From: Mucilaginibacter sp. SMC90
GTDB lineage: Bacteria; Bacteroidota; Bacteroidia; Sphingobacteriales; Sphingobacteriaceae
Length of the DNA: 64,000 nucleotides
NCBI RefSeq assembly: GCF_022811725.1
Contig: NZ_CP094527.1
Span: 7,812,001-7,876,000, forward strand
Direction: 5' to 3'
The position numbers were made by a program, and so were the translations under genes. The notes beneath the pieces were generated by a model, which had not been told where the DNA came from, made no database searches, and was given only the letters and a program-made list of their open reading frames with translations. Shown here in pieces: positions 8,312-16,831 of the stretch (position 1 is its first letter; every line of letters starts with the position of its first letter).

Positions 8312-10102
8312 TTAATCCAATTCTGTTAGTAAACTTAATTGCGGATCTTCGCCACCATTAGACAGTGTTTTATTAGCTTCCCGTTCGAATCTGGCGGGAT
8401 CAGTAAGGCTGATTTTTAACAGGCTGCTGTTCATGAATTTGTATCCTTTGAAGCCAGCCGGATCTAATTTAAAATATGGTGAAAGTGTTCTGCTTAGAAT
8501 GTAAAGACGGCATCTTCCTGTTCCCTGTTTATTTCCTATAGAACTTTTATGGAGATACCCATAATGTTCTGCCAGTTCAATAATTTCTTTTAGCTCATTA
8601 TCCGGATTGTCATTTAATGCCACGGAGAACACAATTCTCTCTGCTCTGTCTGAAACAAATATTCTGTGAAACATCTGACCAAGGCCGATTATTAAATTAT
8701 AAAGCTTATCTGCTTTACTTAGTCTTTCATTTTCCCCTTTATGCCCATGCTCCTCAATGACTTTTTGAAATTCATTTTCAAGAAAACTGCTCGAATACTC
8801 TTTTATTATGGTATCCTGGATGATGACAGGTATAAAATTAATATCCGCTACTTTTACTTCATTCCTGGAAATATGATTGGAAAACATTCTTGTAGCCGGC
8901 TCCAGAAAATGCCGGATAATTCCGGATGAAATATCAACAAGATTATCAAAACCTGCATAGTTGAAATGTGATCCAGCCCTGCTGCCTTTTAATTTTTTTA
9001 CAAATTCAGAAGTTGCATATCTGCGAGCCGCATCACCTCCTGCATATGCCTTGTCAGGGTTACTGTAATCGAGTTTAAGATTCGCCTTAATTGCTTCAAT
9101 TTCCTTGTCCTGATCTGCATCAAATGGAAAAAAATCGACAGGATCTATTTTTTTCTCTAGATATTTTTCAATTCGCTTGCTAACTATCCGCTCAATCCTT
9201 TTATAGTAGTTATTATTTGATGTTGTGTATACGGTAGCAATGTTAACCTGAGAGTAATCGTGCGGTGAATCTATAGTTTTATTAGTAACGGTTTTTAAGG
9301 ATTTGTAATCTAACTGCGTTGATATTTTGATACTTATATCCTTAGATGTTCTGTATGATACCCATGTGTTTAAAATTCTGGTCTGGGTTTCATTTAAATA
9401 TCCGGCATCATCAACCAGGATAAAAATTGGTTTATCTGCTGGGAAAAATGCCAGTTTTTTTAATTCCATTAATAACGGATACAGGAAGTCTAAGTAATTA
9501 CATAACGGCCCATTATATTCTAAGGGAACAGCTGGTGAAAGTCCGACCTTTTTACAATAAGTTTTACATTTGAGGAAAATCTCATCCAGTATTTTTACGA
9601 TTTTTTCAATATACTCAGCGCTGCTCGTAAGCTTGACTTTATAGCTATCGATATTTTGGCCTGATATGTCTACGTACCATAAAAAGGTCTCATTATAAAA
9701 CCGTTCTATTTCTTCCAGGCAGCAATCTATATCCTCCCTGTATTGCAGGATATTATTAAAGCATTTTGATGCGACATATGTGGTTAAAAGATGTTCGTTA
9801 AAAAAAGTATTTGAACTGTCTTTCAGACGGTCTAATTCTGGATAATTAATATCTGTTAACTTGATTGGAGCATACAGAGAAAAATATTCCAATTCACTTA
9901 AACTGCAGTTTTTATCAATTTTCTGACAATCAGGCATCATATACCTGAACATCATGCTTTTTCCGGATCCCCTAGGGCCGTTTAAAAAGGTATGTCCAAT
10001 TTCTGGTACCTGATAAAAATCTGTAAAAACGTCAACAAACAATTCATAAACTTCTTTTGCTGAAATTCCTTCCGGAGTATTTACTTCAAATGGATTTCTC
10101 AT
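8312..10102 (-). CDS. ORC/CDC6-like AAA ATPase
   Basis: A 596-residue ATPase. Walker A is GPRGSGKS (residues 42-49) and Walker B is ILVDD (228-232), followed by a region with a sensor-like pattern (SIKISTQL). The long C-terminal part is helical and includes winged-helix-like stretches (ELAEHYGYLHKSS). This matches what is annotated as ORC-CDC6 family AAA ATPases in bacterial conflict operons. Its ATG overlaps the stop of the HD gene (ATGA), so the two are coupled, and the next gene begins four bases after its stop. A role as the NTP-driven switch of the cluster is inferred; no target is visible. Confidence 0.75.
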   Translation of the reverse strand: MRNPFEVNTPEGISAKEVYELFVDVFTDFYQVPEIGHTFLNGPRGSGKSMMFRYMMPDCQKIDKNCSLSELEYFSLYAPIKLTDINYPELDRLKDSSNTFFNEHLLTTYVASKCFNNILQYREDIDCCLEEIERFYNETFLWYVDISGQNIDSYKVKLTSSAEYIEKIVKILDEIFLKCKTYCKKVGLSPAVPLEYNGPLCNYLDFLYPLLMELKKLAFFPADKPIFILVDDAGYLNETQTRILNTWVSYRTSKDISIKISTQLDYKSLKTVTNKTIDSPHDYSQVNIATVYTTSNNNYYKRIERIVSKRIEKYLEKKIDPVDFFPFDADQDKEIEAIKANLKLDYSNPDKAYAGGDAARRYATSEFVKKLKGSRAGSHFNYAGFDNLVDISSGIIRHFLEPATRMFSNHISRNEVKVADINFIPVIIQDTIIKEYSSSFLENEFQKVIEEHGHKGENERLSKADKLYNLIIGLGQMFHRIFVSDRAERIVFSVALNDNPDNELKEIIELAEHYGYLHKSSIGNKQGTGRCRLYILSRTLSPYFKLDPAGFKGYKFMNSSLLKISLTDPARFEREANKTLSNGGEDPQLSLLTELD

Positions 10103-11154
10103 ACGGTATGAATTTTTTGTTTAACCAGATTTGATATATAATCTCCGTCAATTCTTTGGCCGTTGTGCAATGTCAGACTCTCACAAGCCTGATAAATATC
10201 GGTTTTTTCTAGTGTCGGATAACCATTTTCTTTCAGCTCGTAGGCAATCGGCGTAGTGATTTCGTCGTGATCAGAGGAAGTAACAAGATTTATCTTCACC
10301 TTGACTATATTAAAACGACATTCTTCGGGCAGAAAGCGACCACAATAGAGCGCCTCTAAGAATGTCTTTTGCGTACGTTTAAATATCTCAGTGATCAGGT
10401 ATTCATAAACAATACCCTCTTTGGTTCTTTTTGGGTATTTATCCGTCAGATATTTATCCATAACATAAAAGCTCAGCTCAATTTCACGATCACCTAGGTC
10501 TAAACTGTCAAGACTGTTAGAGTACAAATGGAATATTTTGCTGGTCTGCTCCAGCTGGTCTATTTCGAGTATAAACTTCGATGCCCGCGTTAAATCTTCT
10601 GCAAGTTCATCACCGAGCCGCAATAGCGCGGCTAAAAACTGAGGACGTATTTTCTGATGCGAAACAGAATCCGACGGCGGGAGCTTGCCAATTGGATCGT
10701 CCTGACCTCCATGGGCCCTGGCAATATTTCCAATGATCAGCTTTTCCGCTGTATTCAGAATATTACCGGAATCAAATCTGGCCAATAGTTCTTTTCCTTT
10801 CTTTGCGTGCTCTGCTCTGCTGCCAATTAAATGCCCTGTATCATGGAGCTGAATAGCCATCAGCAGGATGAAAATTTCATACGGGGAAATGTAAAACTTA
10901 TTAGCTTCTACAGTCAACGAAGGATTAAGGCAGGTAATTATTTTAGAAACTCTGTCAATGACCATCTTGATATGATCAACGCCATGGTCATTGTAATAAC
11001 CGTCCTTTTCAATTTCTAGAATTTTGGTTTTTATTTCAGGATGTACATCCTTATCAAATGCATTCTTAAAGGTATTATAAATACCAACATAATCTTTCTG
11101 ATGAGGAAACACCGATTTATCAGTAATATTTAAAAATTCGGTTTCTATATTCAC
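10099..11154 (-). CDS. HD-domain phosphohydrolase (HD-CE-like)
   Basis: A 351-residue protein with an HD metal-binding core: His57/His61 in DHGVDHIK, His104-Asp105 and His108 in LHDTGH, His148 in ARAHGG and Asp182 in LRLGDELAED. HD enzymes hydrolyse phosphoester bonds in nucleotides or related molecules; in conflict-type operons the HD-CE family pairs with ATPases. The start is GTG (GTGAATATAG), with no ATG nearby. It overlaps the downstream ATPase gene by four bases. The C-terminal 150 residues have no recognised domain. The substrate is unknown. Confidence 0.75.
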   Translation of the reverse strand: MNIETEFLNITDKSVFPHQKDYVGIYNTFKNAFDKDVHPEIKTKILEIEKDGYYNDHGVDHIKMVIDRVSKIITCLNPSLTVEANKFYISPYEIFILLMAIQLHDTGHLIGSRAEHAKKGKELLARFDSGNILNTAEKLIIGNIARAHGGQDDPIGKLPPSDSVSHQKIRPQFLAALLRLGDELAEDLTRASKFILEIDQLEQTSKIFHLYSNSLDSLDLGDREIELSFYVMDKYLTDKYPKRTKEGIVYEYLITEIFKRTQKTFLEALYCGRFLPEECRFNIVKVKINLVTSSDHDEITTPIAYELKENGYPTLEKTDIYQACESLTLHNGQRIDGDYISNLVKQKIHTV

Positions 11155-11266
11155 GAATATTGATTTTTACAAACCAAGATAAGATCAGAAAAATTCTTTT
11201 TGTTCAAGGTTTAAGTATGTAAAGTTTGTAAAATTATTTGAAGTTCGTTGCGGTCTGTAAAAATAG

Positions 11267-11560
11267 TTAAAAATGATCAAGGTTGAGAATAGCTGTTCGG
11301 GCCCGAGATTCAACAAAATCATCGACAAAAAGTGAAATAATCTTCCAAGTGTATCGGCGAGCGGCTGATTCACCATCAGAACTAAAATAGTCAGCAGATT
11401 GCTTATAATCCGTGAGGCCGCCTGCATTAAATGACAGAATGTTAAACCAGGAAAGGGTAAGAAATCCACTCAACAACATAAAAAAGCAGGAGACGTCAAT
11501 CAAACGATGGCATTCCTTTGTCTTTAACGACTTTACTAAGTCCCGTTCTTTTCTTTTCAT
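11267..11560 (-). CDS. Small membrane protein coupled to the nitrilase gene
   Basis: A 97-residue protein with a charged N-terminus (MKRKERDLVKSLKTKE) and one hydrophobic segment at about residues 19-42 (LIDVSCFFMLLSGFLTLSWF), then a polar tail. Its ATG overlaps the stop of the nitrilase-like gene (ATGA), strong evidence that it is translated. No family is recognised. Small membrane proteins next to enzymes in defence loci often act as membrane anchors or pore-forming effectors; that is only an analogy here. It could also be the remains of a longer membrane protein, because another hydrophobic frame overlaps it downstream (11185-11469). The HD gene starts 112 bases further on. Confidence 0.5.
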   Translation of the reverse strand: MKRKERDLVKSLKTKECHRLIDVSCFFMLLSGFLTLSWFNILSFNAGGLTDYKQSADYFSSDGESAARRYTWKIISLFVDDFVESRARTAILNLDHF

Positions 11561-13905
11561 AAAACTTTAGCCGATGACCGTTGCGCCTGCAGAATGCCTA
11601 AGATATTTTCCTTCATTTTAATCGCATTTTTGATGCTTAAACCGCCGATGTCAAAACAGTCCGGATCTGCCGGGTGCCAGAAGACCACGCGGTTATAGAT
11701 ATTATAAAGTATACTTATCACGGTTTGATCATCGTCGGTGCTTCTTTCCTCGTCTTTTAACAATTCACTGCATTTGGTTACTATCTTTGTATAAAGAGTT
11801 GCGGTGTCGTCATCGGGAAACTCATTTGCCATTTTTATAAAGAGCTGCAGGTCTCCGATGGCGGCTGTCATCCGATCTTTTCCGCCGCTTCCGGCTGAAG
11901 CTGCTATACCTAACTCTGGCGGATTTATCCAAGCAGCAGCGATATTGGCAATGATACGTTCCCGAAATTTCCGACTTTCGGTTTTTGGAGGTTCCTGTCC
12001 GCGTAGCAGATGGAGGATAAGCTCGATGGCTAATGCCTTGTTGGATGAGGTGATTTTTTTGTCGCTGAGTAGGTCGAGAATTGCATCCACAGAGAATTGC
12101 AGTGCCGAGAGCTCACGAATGTTGTTCCACCGATCTTCTTTCGCACCAACCGTTTTTTTGTCCGGATCAGGCGATGTCTTAACAATCGACTTATCTAATT
12201 TTACTTGTCGAGGCTGAATTGATTCCAGCTGAAATACTGAAGCGTAACCATCGTCCGACCGGCCATCCAGTGTGTATTCTTGTTTGTTACTTGCTGAAAT
12301 AGTAAACATTAATGCGTCAGAACCATCTTTGATCTCGAATTCCTGATAACCCTTAACCATGTCTTTCCACAAGCCAACCACCGGCGGTTTTTCTTCCGTT
12401 AGCGGTTTTGCCGGCTTTGACCGCACCGCCATTCCTTCAGAGGTTAGCGACAACACCGCCGTTCCAGGATCATCGGCGAGGACGCTGGCGTACCGGGCGG
12501 ACCACCTGTTCTCTAACTGTGGACCATCACTCAATAGTGCCATAAGTAAGGTAGGGCCAATTCCGCGAATTACATCACTTACCGGTTCCTGTCTTGCAAG
12601 GTCCTCACAGATCAGCGCCGTGACAGCCAACCAATCATTTGGCGCCAATATGGTCAAACGTCGTTGCGCGATCGAAGAATATTCAAACCAACGTTTATCG
12701 ACGGCGAAATAGCCCTCCAATTGATATTGCCGGATCTGGGCGCCATCCAGTTGCCAACGGTGATGTTTCCGCTGAGTGGTTGTATACCACTCGCCTGCGA
12801 AGAAAACTGCCATACGCACTTCGTTTTGAAAAGTATTATCGACTCCAGGGTAACCTGTATCCTTTTCATTCATCTTCATGACGCCAGCGATGACCAAAGG
12901 TAGCTGCAAACAACTTTGTTGGTCCCTGAACTGTGCACTAAATTTTTCTAACAATAATAGGTACTGGTCCTCGGTTAATGCCATTTCCGGAAACGCAATC
13001 AAATCTACTTCGTTCTTTTCTTCCGCAAAATGCAAAACGGTCTTGACCAAAGCGTCTAGGAAAGGTTCATCGATTTCTTTCTTTGTATTCCCTTTGAAAT
13101 ACCGTACGGGTTGATAACTGTCCGGCAGTAGTTCAAAGTCGGCAGGTTCGATCTTTTTGGGATAAGGAACTGCAAGGATATTCAAACTTTGTTTCCGTGC
13201 CTCTAATTTTGGAAAAGTCCGCCAAATCACTTCCACTTCGGTTGTATGAAATGTTAAATGATGAGATAGCGACCGGGCGACCATGCCTGCCTGTGGAGTA
13301 CGCATCTTGGGTAAAACAACGCCGTGGAATTTCGTGATGGTACTCAATGAGCCGGTATTGTTGAGCAGAAGATTAGCTACGGCCATAAATATCCGGTGCT
13401 CTAAATTCTCCTTGGCCAATGGCTGGCCCAAGAAGCCGAGACCAGAACAACTGGCATCCGCCAAGATATAAAGGAATAGAAGGGCCTTTGCGAATTCCTT
13501 TTCCGCCAGATGCTCTGGTTTTGGACTGCGTTTATAAAGGTCACCGAGAACTCGAAGATGTAACAGGTCCATAGTCGGATTCTTAAATTCCTGCTCCAGC
13601 ACATCGTAATATTTTTTAAGCACTGGTTTTTCCTTAAATTTCGTATTATCGGCTTTCCTGAGCAACTGATTGCTCGAGGACTTGATCCATAATTTGCTTA
13701 ATTCTGAAATATCCGATTCCCATTCTTTGGTATTCCACCATTCGGCATCCAATAAGCATAATTTATAAAGACCTGTACGATTAATAACCAGTGCGCATAA
13801 CGCGAACATATCAGGTGGCCACAGCAGCCATTCGTCCAGCGTCCAATCCAGATTGATATGGTTTGCGAGCTTATTAAAAGTAACGGTATAGGGGCTGATC
13901 GGCAT
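11557..13905 (-). CDS. Nitrilase-fold (C-N hydrolase) protein, 782 aa
   Basis: The central part (about residues 235-500) reads as a carbon-nitrogen hydrolase domain. Candidate catalytic residues are Glu307 in IAFPEMAL, Lys380 in TQRKHHRWQ and Cys433 in ALICEDLA, the Glu-Lys-Cys triad of nitrilases. A helical N-terminal region of about 230 residues and a C-terminal region of about 280 residues have no recognised domain. The protein is much longer than ordinary nitrilases (about 300 aa). Nitrilase domains also occur fused to reverse transcriptases in phage-defence systems, but no reverse transcriptase is present here. It heads the minus-strand cluster and is coupled to a small membrane protein. 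The substrate is unknown; a defence role is inferred from the neighbourhood. Confidence 0.75.
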   Translation of the reverse strand: MPISPYTVTFNKLANHINLDWTLDEWLLWPPDMFALCALVINRTGLYKLCLLDAEWWNTKEWESDISELSKLWIKSSSNQLLRKADNTKFKEKPVLKKYYDVLEQEFKNPTMDLLHLRVLGDLYKRSPKPEHLAEKEFAKALLFLYILADASCSGLGFLGQPLAKENLEHRIFMAVANLLLNNTGSLSTITKFHGVVLPKMRTPQAGMVARSLSHHLTFHTTEVEVIWRTFPKLEARKQSLNILAVPYPKKIEPADFELLPDSYQPVRYFKGNTKKEIDEPFLDALVKTVLHFAEEKNEVDLIAFPEMALTEDQYLLLLEKFSAQFRDQQSCLQLPLVIAGVMKMNEKDTGYPGVDNTFQNEVRMAVFFAGEWYTTTQRKHHRWQLDGAQIRQYQLEGYFAVDKRWFEYSSIAQRRLTILAPNDWLAVTALICEDLARQEPVSDVIRGIGPTLLMALLSDGPQLENRWSARYASVLADDPGTAVLSLTSEGMAVRSKPAKPLTEEKPPVVGLWKDMVKGYQEFEIKDGSDALMFTISASNKQEYTLDGRSDDGYASVFQLESIQPRQVKLDKSIVKTSPDPDKKTVGAKEDRWNNIRELSALQFSVDAILDLLSDKKITSSNKALAIELILHLLRGQEPPKTESRKFRERIIANIAAAWINPPELGIAASAGSGGKDRMTAAIGDLQLFIKMANEFPDDDTATLYTKIVTKCSELLKDEERSTDDDQTVISILYNIYNRVVFWHPADPDCFDIGGLSIKNAIKMKENILGILQAQRSSAKVL

Positions 13906-14162
13906 ATCGATAAGGTTTAAATTTGACGTAAATTAGCTAATACTCGACAGGTCCGCAAATTTTGACACTACTAAAGTACATTGTTTGCGAGCCATATACG
14001 TATTATCCATAAAGTGCTCCAACACACTTATTTAAAATCAGCCGGGGCTCCTACAAAGTTCGATTTGCTGTTCTAATGAGGCCAATTTAGTAGATCTATA
14101 AGTTGTTTTTTTAGAAGCCCCTAGCTAAGATTGTCTCGGTTCATGATTTTTTCTTTGAAAAT

Positions 14163-14870
14163 CTACAAAGCCTTTCTTCGATAATTCGGCCAGGCACTTA
14201 CCTGCCCAATCAATGTAGTAGACTTCAACTTCGGAAAATGCAATTCCACATACTCTTTAAAAGACCTGATTGTTTCCATATTGTCCCATTCCATAGCTGT
14301 GAGGCAAAGCATTGGCCATTTTTTGGTGTGGATCATAAAACTATATAACTGCAGATAAGGCGGTGCCTTTTCAAATGCTTGCTCGACAAGCTCATTATAT
14401 AAAGCCTTTTTAAGCACTTTTTTAAAATCCATGATTAGATCATAAGTTACCAATTGAAGAGTACCCCATTTTATTAATTCCGCCATGTGTGGCATTTCTT
14501 TATCGTCAAAGAATAGATACAGGAAAGTGATAAAATCGAATTCAGTTACATCACAAAGATCCTTACTCAAATAAGCATAGTTTTTTTTAAATGCCTCCAA
14601 TGAAAATCCGTCCTTCATTTTATCAATGACAAAACGGATCACATCGTTCTCCTTTTCGATGATCTGTTCCATATCAGGCCCTTTAACACTACCATCCGGC
14701 AACTCCAGTGCATACCTGGATTTAGAGAACAGCTCGAAATAATAACTTTTAAAAAATATGGTCTTCCGTTCAAAAGTTACCTGCACATATAAAGGATATG
14801 TAAGCTGTCCGTGAAAGTCAACCTGCTTCAGACGGTCATTCAGGTAGGTTTTGAAACTGATTTTATTCAC
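14163..14870 (-). CDS. Conserved-looking protein, integrase-arm-like N-terminus
   Basis: A 235-residue protein starting with GTG. Residues 20-55 (LTYPLYVQVTFERKTIFF) resemble the arm-type DNA-binding domain that opens Bacteroidota tyrosine recombinases, but there is no catalytic domain: no R-H-R-Y motif follows. The rest is helical and unrecognised. It points away from the excisionase-like gene at 15164, and the roughly 300-base spacer between them holds a strong inverted repeat. It probably belongs to the mobilizable module. Function unknown. Confidence 0.55.
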   Translation of the reverse strand: MNKISFKTYLNDRLKQVDFHGQLTYPLYVQVTFERKTIFFKSYYFELFSKSRYALELPDGSVKGPDMEQIIEKENDVIRFVIDKMKDGFSLEAFKKNYAYLSKDLCDVTEFDFITFLYLFFDDKEMPHMAELIKWGTLQLVTYDLIMDFKKVLKKALYNELVEQAFEKAPPYLQLYSFMIHTKKWPMLCLTAMEWDNMETIRSFKEYVELHFPKLKSTTLIGQVSAWPNYRRKAL

Positions 14871-15016
14871 TTTTTTAAAAAATATTTTTTGATGCTATTT
14901 GACTGCTTTTGGTGTTCCCTGTTTTCTATTAACCGGGGATGATTTACCAAGCTTAATCAAAAATAAGCAAACCAAATGAAGTTGCTTTCTGATTGAACAG
15001 GTCAAAATTAATCATT

Positions 15017-15060
15017 TGTTTTGACATATTTTATTTTGTCAAAACAATATTTTATATTTG
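15017..15060 (+). promoter_or_regulatory. Perfect 10-bp inverted repeat with promoter-like motif
   Basis: TGTTTTGACA at 15017-15026 and TGTCAAAACA at 15037-15046 are perfect inverted copies, 20 bases centre to centre, so a dimeric repressor could bind one helix face. TATATTTG at 15053-15060 fits the Bacteroidota -7 consensus TAnnTTTG, about 100 bases before the HTH gene. A second hairpin with arms CTGCAATT and AATTGCAG lies near 15077-15097. This looks like the control region of the mobilizable module. The regulator could be the HTH protein at 15164 or the Cro/C1-type protein at 17801. Confidence 0.5.
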
Positions 15061-15163
15061 ATTTATGCGGAAGCAACTGCAATTCAAATAATTGCAGATT
15101 AGGGGAAGCCATTCTCATAAAGTAGCGGGTGGCGAGATACATGATTACTATTAATTTAATACA

Positions 15164-15430
15164 ATGACATCAAATGAATTAGTTACAAAAGAGGATCTGG
15201 AGGTATTTGGAAATAAACTCCTAGAAGCAATAACAATTATTCTTCAGCCGGGAAAAGGGCCAAGCAAGCAATGGTTAAAGAGTAAAGATGTGAGAAAACT
15301 ATTAAACATTTCACCAGGCACTTTACAAAACCTGCGTATCAACGGTACGCTTAGTTATACCAAGATTGGCGGTATGATATATTACAAACTGGAAGACATT
15401 CATAAAGTACTGGAAGGGGGTAAACATTGA
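15164..15430 (+). CDS. Excisionase-like helix-turn-helix protein
   Basis: An 88-residue protein of the MerR/excisionase-like winged-helix type common in Bacteroidota mobile elements. The DNA-binding part is WLKSKDVRKLLNISPGTLQN followed by the wing LSYTKIGGMIYYKLEDI. An N-terminal helix probably mediates dimerization. Such proteins direct excision or regulate mobile-element genes. Its stop overlaps the start of the next gene by four bases. The strong inverted repeat upstream may be its binding site. Confidence 0.8.
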   Translation: MTSNELVTKEDLEVFGNKLLEAITIILQPGKGPSKQWLKSKDVRKLLNISPGTLQNLRINGTLSYTKIGGMIYYKLEDIHKVLEGGKH

Positions 15431-15765
15431 AACCCGTCGTTAAAACAAAAGAAATGGCGGCCTATGTGGAGCGGGTAAGGCAAATGGGTAGGAACCCGCA
15501 TCTGCTTGCTACCCACGTAAGCCTATATAATGCTTTGTTTGTTTGCTGGCAACGGAGTGAATATAATAACCCTTTTCCGGTTAATCGCAGGATGCTCATG
15601 TCCTACAGCAGGATCGCTTCTACCGCTACTTATCATAAATGCATAAAGGAACTGGAAACTTTTGGGTACATTCTGTATTACCCATCTTATCACCCCATAA
15701 AAGGTAGCCTGGCTGGGTGGCCGGAAGATAAGCATGATAGCAGATCTGCTGATAGCGAGATATAA
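15427..15765 (+). CDS. Small mobile-element protein, unknown
   Basis: A 112-residue protein coupled to the HTH gene. The middle (NRRMLMSYSRIASTATYHKCIKELETFGYI) looks like a winged-helix motif with a recognition helix, as in small replication or transcription proteins of Bacteroidota mobilizable elements. The C-terminus is polar and repetitive (KHDSRSADSEI). No named family is recognised. Its position between an excisionase-like gene and mobilization genes suggests a regulatory or replication-linked role. Confidence 0.6.
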   Translation: MKPVVKTKEMAAYVERVRQMGRNPHLLATHVSLYNALFVCWQRSEYNNPFPVNRRMLMSYSRIASTATYHKCIKELETFGYILYYPSYHPIKGSLAGWPEDKHDSRSADSEI

Positions 15766-16264
15766 TGTTACAGAGATAACCCGATAGTAAGATCGGCTGA
15801 TAACCTGTTATAATGATAGTTAGATATCATGTTATCAAATGAAGTCATACAACGAACACACCAGCCCTTATTGCAAAACGCTATCTCCAAAGAACTTTAA
15901 AAAGGAGACAACTCTAATGCAATATTCTATAGGTGTAACCCCAATAATTTATGCAAAGTAATTGTTTAGATCCTTTTTTGATGAACAAAACCATTAATCC
16001 AGGCAATTTTTCTATAGCAGCAATCTGGAATGCGCGACCGTCAAAACGTCCTTTTCTTCTTGGAAGAAAAGGAGCAAGCGGAAGTTGGGCAGAGCCCTAC
16101 TTTGCTTGCCATTTGCGCTGCAAATGGGGTTTTGCGTATCCTCCGGGGATACTTTACCGCGTTTTTACCGGCAAAAAAGAAGAAAACAGGATACCGCCAG
16201 GTATCCTGTATAGATATTTAAAGGCATATCCTGTTATACAGTCTAATGCCTCGTTAAAAATTAA
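15766..16264. other. Inverted-repeat-rich spacer, possible oriT
   Basis: About 500 bases without a convincing gene. The left part has repeated GATAACC/TGTTAT words (15770-15840). CATTTGC and GCAAATG form a hairpin at 16110-16126. GTATCC and GGATAC recur at 16136, 16147, 16188 and 16201, including the perfect hairpin CAGGATACC/GGTATCCTG at 16187-16208. Origins of transfer usually sit just before mobilization genes and carry such hairpins, so oriT here is plausible but unproven. A 105-codon frame across it (15951-16268) has low-complexity composition and I do not call it. Confidence 0.4.
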
Positions 16265-16819
16265 ATGATGGAAGATATTAATGTAAGATCCGTAAGATAT
16301 CCGGTTTCGGTTGATCAGAAGTTTGAAAAGATCGCCCTTAAACTGGGCCGCACAAAGCGTCTGCTTTTTATTCAGATGGTGGACTATTTTTATAAAAGCA
16401 AGAAAGATCCTATAGACCTGAATGATGAACTCTTAAAAAATGCACTGATGAAAAACCACCAGCAATACATCGGTTTTATTAAAGCACAGGAAACTATGCT
16501 GCTCATTCCTATCAAAACAGAGATGGATAGGGTTTCCCAATCACAGGGAAAGATCATCGACCGCTTTAATTCCGAAGTGCTGAAGCATAATGTGGATGTG
16601 TTAAATAACCTGCAAAGCCATGCTAAAGCGTTCGGGGAAGTAGCCCGCGTCATGGATGCGATCTTGAAGGCTATGAAAAGTAAGGAAACCTTTAAAGAAC
16701 AGTTCTTGTTTATTCTGGATGGTTATATCAGATCCAGGGAGGCTTTTGGCATGATGACATCGGGCAGGGAAAAAGAGGAACTGATCGCCATTACGAAAGA
16801 GCAGATCAGGTTATTATAA
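16265..16819 (+). CDS. bfmA: BfmA/BtgA family mobilization protein
   Basis: A 184-residue protein matching the Bacteroidota BfmA/BtgA mobilization family. The N-terminus (VRYPVSVDQKFEKIALKLGR) looks like a ribbon-helix-helix-type DNA-binding region, followed by a long helical part. These proteins bind oriT and help the relaxase during mobilization by a conjugative helper element. A second ATG lies three bases downstream. The gene is 12 bases upstream of the relaxase-like gene, in one operon, and just after the inverted-repeat-rich spacer. Confidence 0.8.
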   Translation: MMEDINVRSVRYPVSVDQKFEKIALKLGRTKRLLFIQMVDYFYKSKKDPIDLNDELLKNALMKNHQQYIGFIKAQETMLLIPIKTEMDRVSQSQGKIIDRFNSEVLKHNVDVLNNLQSHAKAFGEVARVMDAILKAMKSKETFKEQFLFILDGYIRSREAFGMMTSGREKEELIAITKEQIRLL

Positions 16820-16831
16820 CGAATCGACTTT

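Noticed and set aside
11185..11469. 94-codon minus-strand frame overlapping the small membrane protein
   Set aside because: It overlaps the coupled 97-aa frame, and its own start has no link to the upstream gene; the ATGA-coupled frame is preferred, although a frameshifted longer protein is not excluded.
15951..16268. 105-codon plus-strand frame before bfmA
   Set aside because: It spans several hairpins, overlaps another long frame in a different phase, and has no recognisable protein features; an oriT-like non-coding role is more likely.
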